DNA of 20,299 nucleotides from contig JBKGZY010000023.1 of NCBI GenBank assembly GCA_046543175.1, positions 1-20,299 on the forward strand. The letters are read 5' to 3'. Source of the DNA: Dichotomicrobium sp046543175 (GTDB lineage Bacteria; Pseudomonadota; Alphaproteobacteria; Rhizobiales; Rhodomicrobiaceae). A program made the translations under genes and the position numbers. Below the pieces are notes generated by a model. That model was not told the origin of the DNA, did not search any database, and was given only the letters and a program-made list of their open reading frames with translations. Of the stretch, positions 13,514 to 20,299 are shown piece by piece (the first letter of the stretch is position 1; the number at the start of each line of letters is the position of its first letter).

Positions 13514-14902
13514 TCAGAGGAACCACAGGCTCGCCAGCCCGAGGAACGCGAAGAAGCCCACCACGTCGGTCACGGTCGTTACGAACACGCTGGAGGCCAC
13601 CGCCGGGTCGATGCCGAGCTTGTCCAGCAGGATGGGTATGCCGATGCCGCCCAGCGCGGCGGCGAACATGTTCACGACCATGGCCGCGGCAATGATTATC
13701 CCGAGATCCGACGAGCCGAACCAGACCAGCACGGCCCCCGCGAGCAGGATGGCAAACAACAGCCCGTTGATGAGGCCGACGGCCAGTTCGCGGCCGACGA
13801 CGCGCATCGTGTTGACCGCGGTGATGTCCTTCATCGCCAGCGCGCGCACGGCCACGGTCATGGTCTGCGTGCCGGCATTGCCGCCCATCGAGGCGACGAT
13901 TGGCATGAGGATGGCGAGCGCGACCTGCTGCTGAAGTGTGGCATCGAAAAAGCCGATGATCACGGAAGCGAGTATGGCCGTCAGCAGATTGACGAACAGC
14001 CAGGTGAAGCGGCGCCCGGCGATCTGCGCGAAATTCTCCGTGATGCCCTCATCGCCGACACCGGCGAGCCGGAAGATGTCTTCGCCGGCTTCCTCTTGAA
14101 CGACCTCGACGACATCGTCGGCGGTGATTATACCGACCAGTCGCCGGTCCTCGTCGACGACCGGCGCGGACAGAAGATTGTACCGCTCGAAATCCCGCGC
14201 GACCTCTTCCTGGTCCTGGAGCACGGAGAAAGTGTGGATGTCGGTTCCCGTGATCTCGCTGATGAGCTTGGGGCGCCGGCTGCGCAGCAGGAAGCTGAGC
14301 GGCACCGTCCCCACCAGATGAAAGGCCGGGTCGATCACGTAAAGCTCGGCGAAGCTGTCGGGCAGATCGCGCGCCTCGCGCATGTAGTCGATCGTCTGGC
14401 CGACCGACCAGAACGGCGGCACCGCGACGAAGTCCGACTGCATGAGCCGGCCGGCCGTGTCCTCGGGGTATTCCAGCGAGCGCCTGAGCCGGGCGCGGTC
14501 GGCGCGGGAGACCCGCGACAGGATGTCGATCTGTTCGTTTTCGTCGAGATCTTCCAGCAGATAGACCGCGTCGTCGCTGTCCAGTTCGCCTACCACCTCG
14601 GCAAGCTGTTCGACCGGCATCTCCTTGAGGAGTTCGTCGCGGATCGGCTCCTGCAACTCGGAAAACATCTCGGCCGGGAGATCGGAGCCGAGCGCCGTGA
14701 TGAGCGGAATGCGGAGATCCGGGCGCAGGAACTCGATCAGGTCGGCAAGGTCGGCGGCGCGCAAATCCATCGTTGCACCGCGGGCGGCCTCGGTGTCGCC
14801 CTGTTCCAGCGCTTCGGAAACGGCGTTGACGAAGGACGGCGCAAGCAGGTCGTTCTGCGCCTGGGCCTCGGCGATTTCGTCGGCAGTGCCTTGGCTTTGC
14901 AT
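13514..14902 (-). CDS. mgtE: MgtE-family magnesium transporter/channel
   Basis: A 462-residue inner-membrane Mg2+ channel. Order of parts: MgtE N-domain (about 25-145), including the LEDLDENEQIDILSRV stretch; paired CBS domains (about 152-270) that sense cytoplasmic Mg2+; and the five-helix pore domain (about 298-460) with GGNAGTQ (340-346) and TTVTDVVGF (442-450), where D446 matches the conserved pore aspartate of the family. The start is uncertain: the ATG at 14902 has AGGA upstream, but in-frame ATGs at 14911 and 14992 would add 3 or 30 residues. The longer N-terminus is Pro-rich and not family-like, so 14902 is preferred. No Mg2+-responsive leader structure is evident in the short upstream region. 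Confidence 0.95.
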   Translation of the reverse strand: MQSQGTADEIAEAQAQNDLLAPSFVNAVSEALEQGDTEAARGATMDLRAADLADLIEFLRPDLRIPLITALGSDLPAEMFSELQEPIRDELLKEMPVEQLAEVVGELDSDDAVYLLEDLDENEQIDILSRVSRADRARLRRSLEYPEDTAGRLMQSDFVAVPPFWSVGQTIDYMREARDLPDSFAELYVIDPAFHLVGTVPLSFLLRSRRPKLISEITGTDIHTFSVLQDQEEVARDFERYNLLSAPVVDEDRRLVGIITADDVVEVVQEEAGEDIFRLAGVGDEGITENFAQIAGRRFTWLFVNLLTAILASVIIGFFDATLQQQVALAILMPIVASMGGNAGTQTMTVAVRALAMKDITAVNTMRVVGRELAVGLINGLLFAILLAGAVLVWFGSSDLGIIIAAAMVVNMFAAALGGIGIPILLDKLGIDPAVASSVFVTTVTDVVGFFAFLGLASLWFL

Positions 14903-15085
14903 GGCCGGCATCCTGTCAAACGGGTTGGCTTGAGAGTGGGCCGCGTCAACCTGTAGGCGCGGTCCGGAGGCCGGTGGCACGGGCGCCATCACCCGTATCG
15001 CAAAACAACGACGGCCACCAGAGCGTGCAGCTTCGCATCAGCCTCGCCCTGGCGTCTTCCAGAACTTATACTGAGGTTTTCCGCG

Positions 15086-15099
15086 CCGGGCAGACCCGG
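15086..15099. other. small GC hairpin just downstream of hpf
   Basis: CCGGG (15086-15090) and CCCGG (15095-15099) pair around a CAGA loop, 7 bp past the hpf stop codon. No T-run follows on the minus strand, so it is at best a weak terminator or a 3'-end stabiliser. Confidence 0.25.
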
Positions 15100-15105
15100 T
15101 AGCAG

Positions 15106-15471
15106 CTAACCGATCTCCCCCGCATCGTTGTTGCGCTTGTCGTCGCGGACCTTGCGGGCGTAGTCCTGAAGCTGCCGGCGGACAGCGGCAAAGGCGTCGC
15201 GGATAGCCAGATAGATATCGTCGTGCTGATGATTTTCGTCGGTGCTGCTGTGCCCGACGAAATAGGGTTTTCCAGGAACGTTCGCTTCGACCGTGACGAG
15301 GAACTTGTTGCCCTTGCGGTGACCGGAAACAAGTTCGACTGTCACCCTGCAACTCACCAGCCGGTCGAACACCTGTTTCAGCTTTTCGATATGCTCGTGA
15401 ATGCGGTTCTCGACGGCTTCCGAGCTTTCAAGATGACGAAAGGCGATCTCAACAGGTACTTCCATTTTCAT
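15106..15471 (-). CDS. hpf: HPF/RaiA-family ribosome hibernation factor (short form)
   Basis: A 121-residue single-domain protein of the ribosome-associated sigma-54-modulation / HPF family, which binds in the decoding channel of idle 30S subunits. The pattern VEIAFRHLESSEAVENRIHE, then FDRLVSCRVTVE, a basic KGNKF strand, HQHDDIYLAIRDAF and the helix AVRRQLQDYARKVR gives the beta-alpha-beta-beta-beta-alpha fold. It lacks the C-terminal dimerisation domain of long HPF. The ATG at 15471 follows GGGAGC at a good distance; a second ATG two codons later is also possible, and an in-frame start at 15501 has no ribosome site. It lies 70 bp downstream of the N-formylglutamate amidohydrolase gene on the same strand and may share its transcript. 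Confidence 0.9.
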   Translation of the reverse strand: MKMEVPVEIAFRHLESSEAVENRIHEHIEKLKQVFDRLVSCRVTVELVSGHRKGNKFLVTVEANVPGKPYFVGHSSTDENHQHDDIYLAIRDAFAAVRRQLQDYARKVRDDKRNNDAGEIG

Positions 15472-15541
15472 TTTGCTCCCGTCTTGCAATGCTGAGGGCA
15501 TTGCCGTGGCAGAACCAAATCTGCGGTTGGCGAAAGCCGAG

Positions 15542-16420
15542 CTATTCCGCTGCTGTGCGCAGCGACTGCACGCCGGGCGAGAACCGCGCGATCAGGCGCT
15601 CGGTCAAAAGCGCGATATCCTCCTGTAACTTGGTGAAACCGGACTTGATTTCAAAGGTTTTTTCGCAAACATACAGCGCCCGGTTAACCTCGATCTGCAG
15701 CGCGTGGATACAGTCTGCCGGCCGTCCGTAAAATTCGGTTATGTGTCCGCCGGCATAGGGTTTGTTCAGCCCGACGCGATAGCCCATCGCGCTGAGCGTC
15801 GTCGTGGCGAAATCGACAAGGTCGCGCGAGCAGGAACCGCCGAACCTGTCGCCGAGCACGATGTCATAGGGCGGCGCGCCCGGCAGTTCGCCCAGATGCG
15901 ACGGCATTGAGTGGCAGTCGATGAGGAAGGCGCGGCCAAAGCTGTGGCGGGCCTCCTCGATCATGCTGGCGAGCAGGTCATGATACGGGCGGTAGAGCCG
16001 CTCGATACGCGCAAGCCCGACGCTGAGCGGGAGCGGTGAAGCGTAAATCTCGTCGTTCTCGTTGACCAGACGCGGGATCGTCCCCAGCCCGCCGATAACA
16101 CGCAGCGAGGTCGCGTTGGCATAGTCGGGGAGCTTTTCCGCGAAGAGCGCAGGATCCAACTCGAATGGCTGACGGTTGATATCCAGATAGGCGCGGGGAA
16201 ACCGTGCGCTCAGCAGCGTCGCGCCATGTTCGGTCGCCGGGGCGAACAGCCTGTCGATGAACAGGTCTTCCGACATGCGCAGCGTGTGCGGACTGAGCTG
16301 GGAGGTCTTGACGAAAATAGACGGGTAGATGCGCCCGCTGTGCGGCGAATTGAAAATGAACGGCGTTGCCAGAGTTTCCGAGCGCCGCACCTCGAACGGG
16401 GGCGAAAGCTCCGTCTCCAT
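15542..16420 (-). CDS. N-formylglutamate amidohydrolase family protein
   Basis: A 292-residue cytoplasmic hydrolase of the N-formylglutamate amidohydrolase family (HutG-like), which cleaves N-formyl-L-glutamate to formate and glutamate in histidine breakdown. Visible family motifs are NSPHSG (24-29), RAYLDINR (76-83), DCHSMPS (168-174), GDRFGG (190-195), AGGHITEFYGRP (223-234) and LQIEVNRALY (241-250). The His and Asp residues in the first and third are likely metal ligands. The ATG at 16420 was chosen because family members begin shortly before the NSPHSG strand; in-frame ATGs at 16459 and 16477 lack ribosome sites. No other histidine-utilisation genes are nearby, so the true substrate may be another N-acyl amino acid. 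Confidence 0.92.
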   Translation of the reverse strand: METELSPPFEVRRSETLATPFIFNSPHSGRIYPSIFVKTSQLSPHTLRMSEDLFIDRLFAPATEHGATLLSARFPRAYLDINRQPFELDPALFAEKLPDYANATSLRVIGGLGTIPRLVNENDEIYASPLPLSVGLARIERLYRPYHDLLASMIEEARHSFGRAFLIDCHSMPSHLGELPGAPPYDIVLGDRFGGSCSRDLVDFATTTLSAMGYRVGLNKPYAGGHITEFYGRPADCIHALQIEVNRALYVCEKTFEIKSGFTKLQEDIALLTERLIARFSPGVQSLRTAAE

Positions 16421-16741
16421 GCAATGGACTTCGCGCTCAAGCCAGCGCACGGGCGTCATGAACCGGGAGATCAGCATGGCATCGGGACAGGGAAGGATTG
16501 GGAAGGAACAGCCGCACTGGCAACGCGCCGCGGCTTGCGCACACGCCTTGTGCAGGCGGGTCGTTCGTGTTTGTGCATGATTTTCCTCCCCGCCCTGGGC
16601 GTCGTCGCGGCGTTGGCCTTCTGGTCAGTATAGGACGGCGAAAGGCGTTCGCAAGACGCGCGTGGGCCGGGCGGACGCTGGAAGGCTTTACGGCTGCACC
16701 GCGGGCGCCGTTCCGGCCGTTAAAACGGAAATCATCAGGTC
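16421..16741. other. divergent intergenic region between the amidohydrolase and photolyase genes
   Basis: A 321-bp gap with no convincing gene. It should hold the promoters of both flanking genes. One candidate for the minus strand is listed separately. No repeat or RNA gene is evident. Confidence 0.5.
16627..16654 (-). promoter_or_regulatory. candidate promoter for the amidohydrolase gene
   Basis: On the minus strand, TTGCGA (16654-16649) and TATACT (16632-16627) are 16 bp apart. The -10 is close to consensus in a GC-rich setting. The implied leader of about 200 nt is long, so this is tentative. Confidence 0.3.
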
Positions 16742-18187
16742 ATGGTCGATAGCCCCGTCATCGTCTGGCTCACCCGGGACCTGCGCCTCGCCGACAACCC
16801 CGCGCTTCGCGCCGCGGCACGGCAGGGGCCGGTGGTGCCGTTATTCATCCTGCACGACGACCGGGGCGCGGATTGGCCGCCGGGCGGCGCGAGCCGGTGG
16901 TGGCTGGCCGGGAGCCTGCGGGCGCTGGCCGGCGATCTGGCGGCGCTCGGCTCGAAACTGATCCTGCGGCGCGGCGAACCCGCTGCCATTCTGCCGGCGC
17001 TGGCCCGCGAGACGGGCGCGGGGGCGGTCAATTGGTCGCGCGCTTACGAGCCGGACATCATGCGCGCGCAGGAGGCGGCGCGTACCGCTCTCGAGGCGGA
17101 TGGCGTGAGCGTCAGGCGCTTCGGCGGCCGTATCCTGTTCGAGCCGGAGGACGTGGCGACGAAAGACGGCTCGCCCTATAAGGTGTTTACGCCGTTCTAC
17201 AAGGCCGTTCTCGCGCGCGGCGTGCCGTCCGCGCCCGTTGCCGCGCCTGGCAGGCTGGACGCGCCAGCAGACTGGCCCGCGAGCGAGGCGCTGGATGATT
17301 GGGGGCTGGAGCCGACGAAGCCGGACTGGGCCGGCGGCTTGCGGGCGACGTGGACGCCCGGCGAGCGCGGCGCGCTTGACCGGCTCGACTGGTTCCTCGG
17401 CGAGGTTGCCGCCGACTACGACAAGCTGCGCGACCGGCCCGATATCGACGGCACGTCGCGCCTGTCGCCGTATCTGACATTTGGCGAGGTCAGTCCGCGC
17501 CGGGTCTGGCATGCAGCACAGGCCCGCGCGGATGCCGACAGCCGCGCCGAAAGCGGCATCCGCGCCTTCCTCAGCGAAATCGTCTGGCGCGAATTCTCCT
17601 ATCACCTGCTGTTTCACTGGCCGGAACTGCCGGATACGTCGTGGCGCCCCGCGTTCCGGGATTTTCCCTGGGCCGAAGACAATGAGGCCCTGCACGCCTG
17701 GCAGCGCGGGCGCACCGGCTATCCCATCATCGATGCCGCCATGCGCCAGCTCTGGAAGACCGGCTGGATGCACAACCGCGCGCGCATGATTTCGGCCTCG
17801 TTTCTCATCAAGGACCTGCAAATCCCGTGGCAGCGGGGCGAGGCGTGGTTCTGGGACACGCTCGTGGATGCCGACCTCGCCAGCAACGCGGCCGGCTGGC
17901 AATGGGTCGCCGGTTCCGGGGCGGATGCAGCGCCGTATTTCCGCGTGTTCAACCCTGCCCTTCAGGGTGCGAAGTTCGATCCCGACGGCGCATATGTGCG
18001 GCGATTCGTGCCCGAACTCGCGTACATGCCGGCGAAGCACATCCATGCGCCCTGGGAAGCACCCGCCGACGTCCTGAATGAAGCCGGCGTGCGTCTCGGC
18101 AAAACCTATCCCGCGCCCATCGTCGACCATGCCGCCGCCCGCAAGCGCGCGCTCGCCGCCTACGACGCGATCAAATCCGCCCGGTAG
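16742..18187 (+). CDS. phrB: class I deoxyribodipyrimidine (CPD) photolyase
   Basis: A 481-residue flavoprotein that uses light to split cyclobutane pyrimidine dimers in DNA. The N-terminal antenna-binding alpha/beta domain (about 1-135) begins IVWLTRDLRLADNPAL. The C-terminal FAD-binding helical domain includes TSRLSPYLTFGEVSPRRVW, TGYPIIDAAMRQLWKTGWMH, N345 in WMHNRAR, and DADLASNAAGWQW. Counterparts of the E. coli electron-transfer tryptophans 306, 359 and 382 are present as W320, W363 and W386, and N345 matches Asn341 at the substrate site, so the enzyme looks intact. The ATG at 16742 has only a weak AGG upstream. The gene stands alone, divergent from the amidohydrolase. Class I CPD photolyase fits better than a cryptochrome because all substrate-site motifs are kept. 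Confidence 0.95.
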   Translation: MVDSPVIVWLTRDLRLADNPALRAAARQGPVVPLFILHDDRGADWPPGGASRWWLAGSLRALAGDLAALGSKLILRRGEPAAILPALARETGAGAVNWSRAYEPDIMRAQEAARTALEADGVSVRRFGGRILFEPEDVATKDGSPYKVFTPFYKAVLARGVPSAPVAAPGRLDAPADWPASEALDDWGLEPTKPDWAGGLRATWTPGERGALDRLDWFLGEVAADYDKLRDRPDIDGTSRLSPYLTFGEVSPRRVWHAAQARADADSRAESGIRAFLSEIVWREFSYHLLFHWPELPDTSWRPAFRDFPWAEDNEALHAWQRGRTGYPIIDAAMRQLWKTGWMHNRARMISASFLIKDLQIPWQRGEAWFWDTLVDADLASNAAGWQWVAGSGADAAPYFRVFNPALQGAKFDPDGAYVRRFVPELAYMPAKHIHAPWEAPADVLNEAGVRLGKTYPAPIVDHAAARKRALAAYDAIKSAR

Positions 18188-18313
18188 CGCGCGGCGCATC
18201 CCGTTTTGCGTCAAATTCTTTCTATCGGCCCCGCGTTGTGCCAAAACTTGACAAGCTCGGCCTCGCGCAAGGCCGGCGGGTTACGGGTCTTCGGGCAATG
18301 GGGGAGCGCAACG

Positions 18314-20212
18314 ATGGCCGATGGACGCGCGACGGGTTTCACCGCCTGGGGGCGGGCAATCGACTATCTATTCGGCCGCAACACGCTGATCGGCATCGCC
18401 TCGCTCATGCTGCTCGCGATTTCAGGCTACGCCACCTGGGTCGGGATGAGCGATTTCATCATCGGCGTTCAGGCGGAGAACGCGCCCGATCGCGCCCGTG
18501 ACATCGGCGTCCTGTCCGTCACCAACGAGGTGCTGATCGCGGTCGTCGTCATCACGCTGACCTTCCTGATGTGGCTGGCGCTGCGCGAGACCTTCGGCGC
18601 GCAGCGGACACTGCGCGAGCGGCTGGTGACCTTTCCGCTCTACGCCTTTCTGCTGATCTGGTCGGTCGGTTTCGGCTACGGTTTCTGGTGGAGTCTGATC
18701 GCCGGTGCGGAAGCCACGCGCACGAGCCTCTCCGCCTTGCAGGAGGATGCGCGCGCCGCCGGCGCCTCCGTGTCGGCGCGGCTCGACGCGGTGCAGGTGC
18801 AGCTCGACAGCGTCGTGAGCTGGTCGGAAAGCCAGATGGAGCGGGAAGAAACCTCCGGCGGAAGCTGCGGCCGGTCGTCGGGGGCGGGCCGCGGGCCGCT
18901 TTACGACGCGCGCGCCAGCGTGCGCGATTCCGTCGCCTCCCTGCGCGAGAGCATCGCGCAGTCCTGGATCGTGCCGGTAGAGAGCGACATCGACGAATTG
19001 CGGCAAAGCGCCACGGGTCTGTCCGGCGAGACATATGCCGAGCGCCAGCAGGTATTCGAGCAGCGGGCGGCTGAAGTCAGGGCAAACGCCCGCAGCATCG
19101 CGAACCGCAGCAACGAGCTGGGTTCGTCTTACGCCGCGGAGATGCGCGCGCTCGCGAATGTCGTGTCGATCGAGCCCGGCAAGCCCGGCTTCTCCTGCTA
19201 TGACCCGACGCTCGCCGAGCGGCTGCGCCAGGCCGCCGCTCAGGCGGACGAGCCGGTGGAGTTGAACCTGCGCACAGCGGAATTCACCGAAGGCCCGGCG
19301 GGCGTTGCCAACGCCATCAGGAACCTCTGGAGCAATATCGGCGACTACCTCGCCGGGCTGGTGGCCTTCATCGGCTCGGGCTTTCAGCCGCCGCAGAACG
19401 GCACGAGTCCCGATGCGCCCGGCGGCGGGATCACCGGGCGCGACCTGATCGCGCTGCTCGCCGCCATCGGCGTCGATCTCGGGCTGTTCGCCCTGATGCT
19501 ACTCAACCCGCCGGCCACCGGCCCGACGCGGCGGGACGCGCTCGCCCCGGCGCAGGCGCGGCTGCACATGCCGACATCCACTGTCGTGCGCCAGTTGACG
19601 GCGGCGCTGGAGACGGCGATTGCCCGTGCTCCGGGCGCGGACCTGGAGTGGGTGCGCCGTCATTTCGTCCATCATCGCGGCACGTCCTACTTCGTGATCC
19701 CGAACCTGTATAGCTGCAAGGATGATGACCGGGACGAAAAGCTGCGCGCCCTGGCCATGAACCAGCTTGCTGGCGTGCTCGACGATCTCAAACTGGTCGT
19801 GGCGCTGACGGAGAAAGAGTTGCGAGCGTTTGGCGAGGAGGAAAAGCGCAAGAGCTATAGCGATCTGGGGCCTTACCGCGACGAATGGCGCCAGGAATCG
19901 GGAGGCGAAAAGCCGGAAGATATTCCGCCACTGCAACGCAATCATGGACTGCTGTCGAAGGCCGAGCGCGCGCTCGATATCGCCGGGTGGAGCCAATACG
20001 CGAAGCGCGACGTGGAAATCTACAAGCTCGTTGACACCGAGGGGCTGACGCCGCTGCTGGTGCTGCTGAACGAGGCGACACTGGAGAAGGGGGCGGAGTT
20101 GGCTCAAGCCGCTCGCGCGGAGTACGAGTCGGAAAACAACCGGCGCGAGGAAGATCGCGGCACGCTGCAAGGTGAAACCTCGGGACTGATCGACCACAAG
20201 CCACAGGATTGA
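18314..20212 (+). CDS. membrane protein with large periplasmic coiled coil and cytoplasmic C-terminal domain, function unknown
   Basis: A 632-residue protein I cannot assign to a named family. Transmembrane helices are at about 24-45, 70-91 and 107-129, then a periplasmic region of about 245 residues (131-375) rich in Glu/Arg/Ala heptad-like stretches and holding two cysteines (185 in a Gly/Ser-rich turn, 295 in FSCYDPTL), then a fourth helix (376-398) and a soluble, probably cytoplasmic domain of about 230 residues (400-632). The topology resembles sensors and envelope scaffolds, but no kinase, HAMP or cyclase motif is visible. The ATG at 18314 follows GGGGAG by seven bases; the in-frame TTG at 18206 is rejected. 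Helix-rich envelope composition recalls the secreted coiled-coil protein at 12019-13257, but no shared domain can be shown by eye. Confidence 0.88.
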   Translation: MADGRATGFTAWGRAIDYLFGRNTLIGIASLMLLAISGYATWVGMSDFIIGVQAENAPDRARDIGVLSVTNEVLIAVVVITLTFLMWLALRETFGAQRTLRERLVTFPLYAFLLIWSVGFGYGFWWSLIAGAEATRTSLSALQEDARAAGASVSARLDAVQVQLDSVVSWSESQMEREETSGGSCGRSSGAGRGPLYDARASVRDSVASLRESIAQSWIVPVESDIDELRQSATGLSGETYAERQQVFEQRAAEVRANARSIANRSNELGSSYAAEMRALANVVSIEPGKPGFSCYDPTLAERLRQAAAQADEPVELNLRTAEFTEGPAGVANAIRNLWSNIGDYLAGLVAFIGSGFQPPQNGTSPDAPGGGITGRDLIALLAAIGVDLGLFALMLLNPPATGPTRRDALAPAQARLHMPTSTVVRQLTAALETAIARAPGADLEWVRRHFVHHRGTSYFVIPNLYSCKDDDRDEKLRALAMNQLAGVLDDLKLVVALTEKELRAFGEEEKRKSYSDLGPYRDEWRQESGGEKPEDIPPLQRNHGLLSKAERALDIAGWSQYAKRDVEIYKLVDTEGLTPLLVLLNEATLEKGAELAQAARAEYESENNRREEDRGTLQGETSGLIDHKPQD

Positions 20213-20240
20213 TCCGCGTATGGATCGACGTCCTATTGTC

Positions 20241-20287
20241 ATCCCGTGCGCGATGCAGCGCACTGCGCTGCTTCGCAGACACGGGAT
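20241..20287. repeat. 47-bp palindromic intergenic repeat, related to the one at 13.4 kb
   Basis: Outer arms ATCCCGTG (20241-20248) and CACGGGAT (20280-20287) are perfect. The core GCAGCGCA (20255-20262) and TGCGCTGC (20264-20271) pair around a single C. It begins 28 bp after the last stop codon. Outer TCCCG and core CAGCGCA/CTGCG elements match the palindrome at 13408-13454 in order and spacing. The TGTCATCCCG start is typical of dispersed alphaproteobacterial repeats. The element may extend past the window end. Confidence 0.65.
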
Positions 20288-20299
20288 CGTTTTCGGGCG

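Noticed and set aside
16577..16633. An 18-codon hydrophobic open frame (MIFLPALGVVAALAFWSV) upstream of the photolyase
   Set aside because: No Shine-Dalgarno precedes the ATG, it lies antisense to the candidate amidohydrolase leader, and such a short hydrophobic frame is easily due to chance in GC-rich DNA.

Overview
The window is chromosomal, GC-rich and tightly packed. High GC3, protein family types and the style of the intergenic repeats all suggest an alphaproteobacterium, possibly Hyphomicrobiales-like; this is inference, because no rRNA or other phylogenetic marker is present. I see no rRNA, tRNA, CRISPR array, prophage or insertion sequence.

Left part (1-5888): a strongly folded palindromic stretch (6-105) is followed by a divergent drug-efflux locus. 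A TetR-type repressor (143-763, minus) faces a four-gene operon that matches the E. coli ybhGFSR layout almost gene for gene: HlyD-type adaptor, a 579-residue fused double ATPase, and two ABC-2 permeases, all joined by ATGA or TAATG overlaps. A 20-bp perfect-armed operator lies between them. It fills the spacer of the best repressor promoter candidate and covers the predicted start of the operon transcript, so one site could control both directions.

Middle (6127-13257): a CPA1-type Na+/H+ antiporter with a C-terminal cyclic-nucleotide-binding-like domain (minus); a probable decayed gene with a G6 frameshift (8696-8987, minus); an unrecognised multi-pass membrane protein with a six-cysteine extracytoplasmic loop (minus); a membrane-anchored beta-lactamase-fold serine hydrolase (plus); and a secreted, coiled-coil-rich protein of unknown function (plus).

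Right part (13258-20299): a repeat-filled intergenic region; then, on the minus strand, an MgtE magnesium channel, a short HPF/RaiA ribosome-hibernation protein and an N-formylglutamate amidohydrolase family enzyme; then, on the plus strand, a class I CPD photolyase and a 632-residue membrane protein with a long periplasmic coiled coil and a cytoplasmic C-terminal domain, of unknown function. A second palindromic repeat of the 13.3-kb type ends the window.

Most genes concern the envelope or ion and stress homeostasis: efflux, Na+/H+ exchange, Mg2+ uptake, ribosome hibernation and UV repair. Three conserved-looking but unrecognised envelope proteins (9069-10250, 12019-13257, 18314-20212) are the best candidates for undescribed biology. 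They are not adjacent, and a functional link between them is only a hypothesis.
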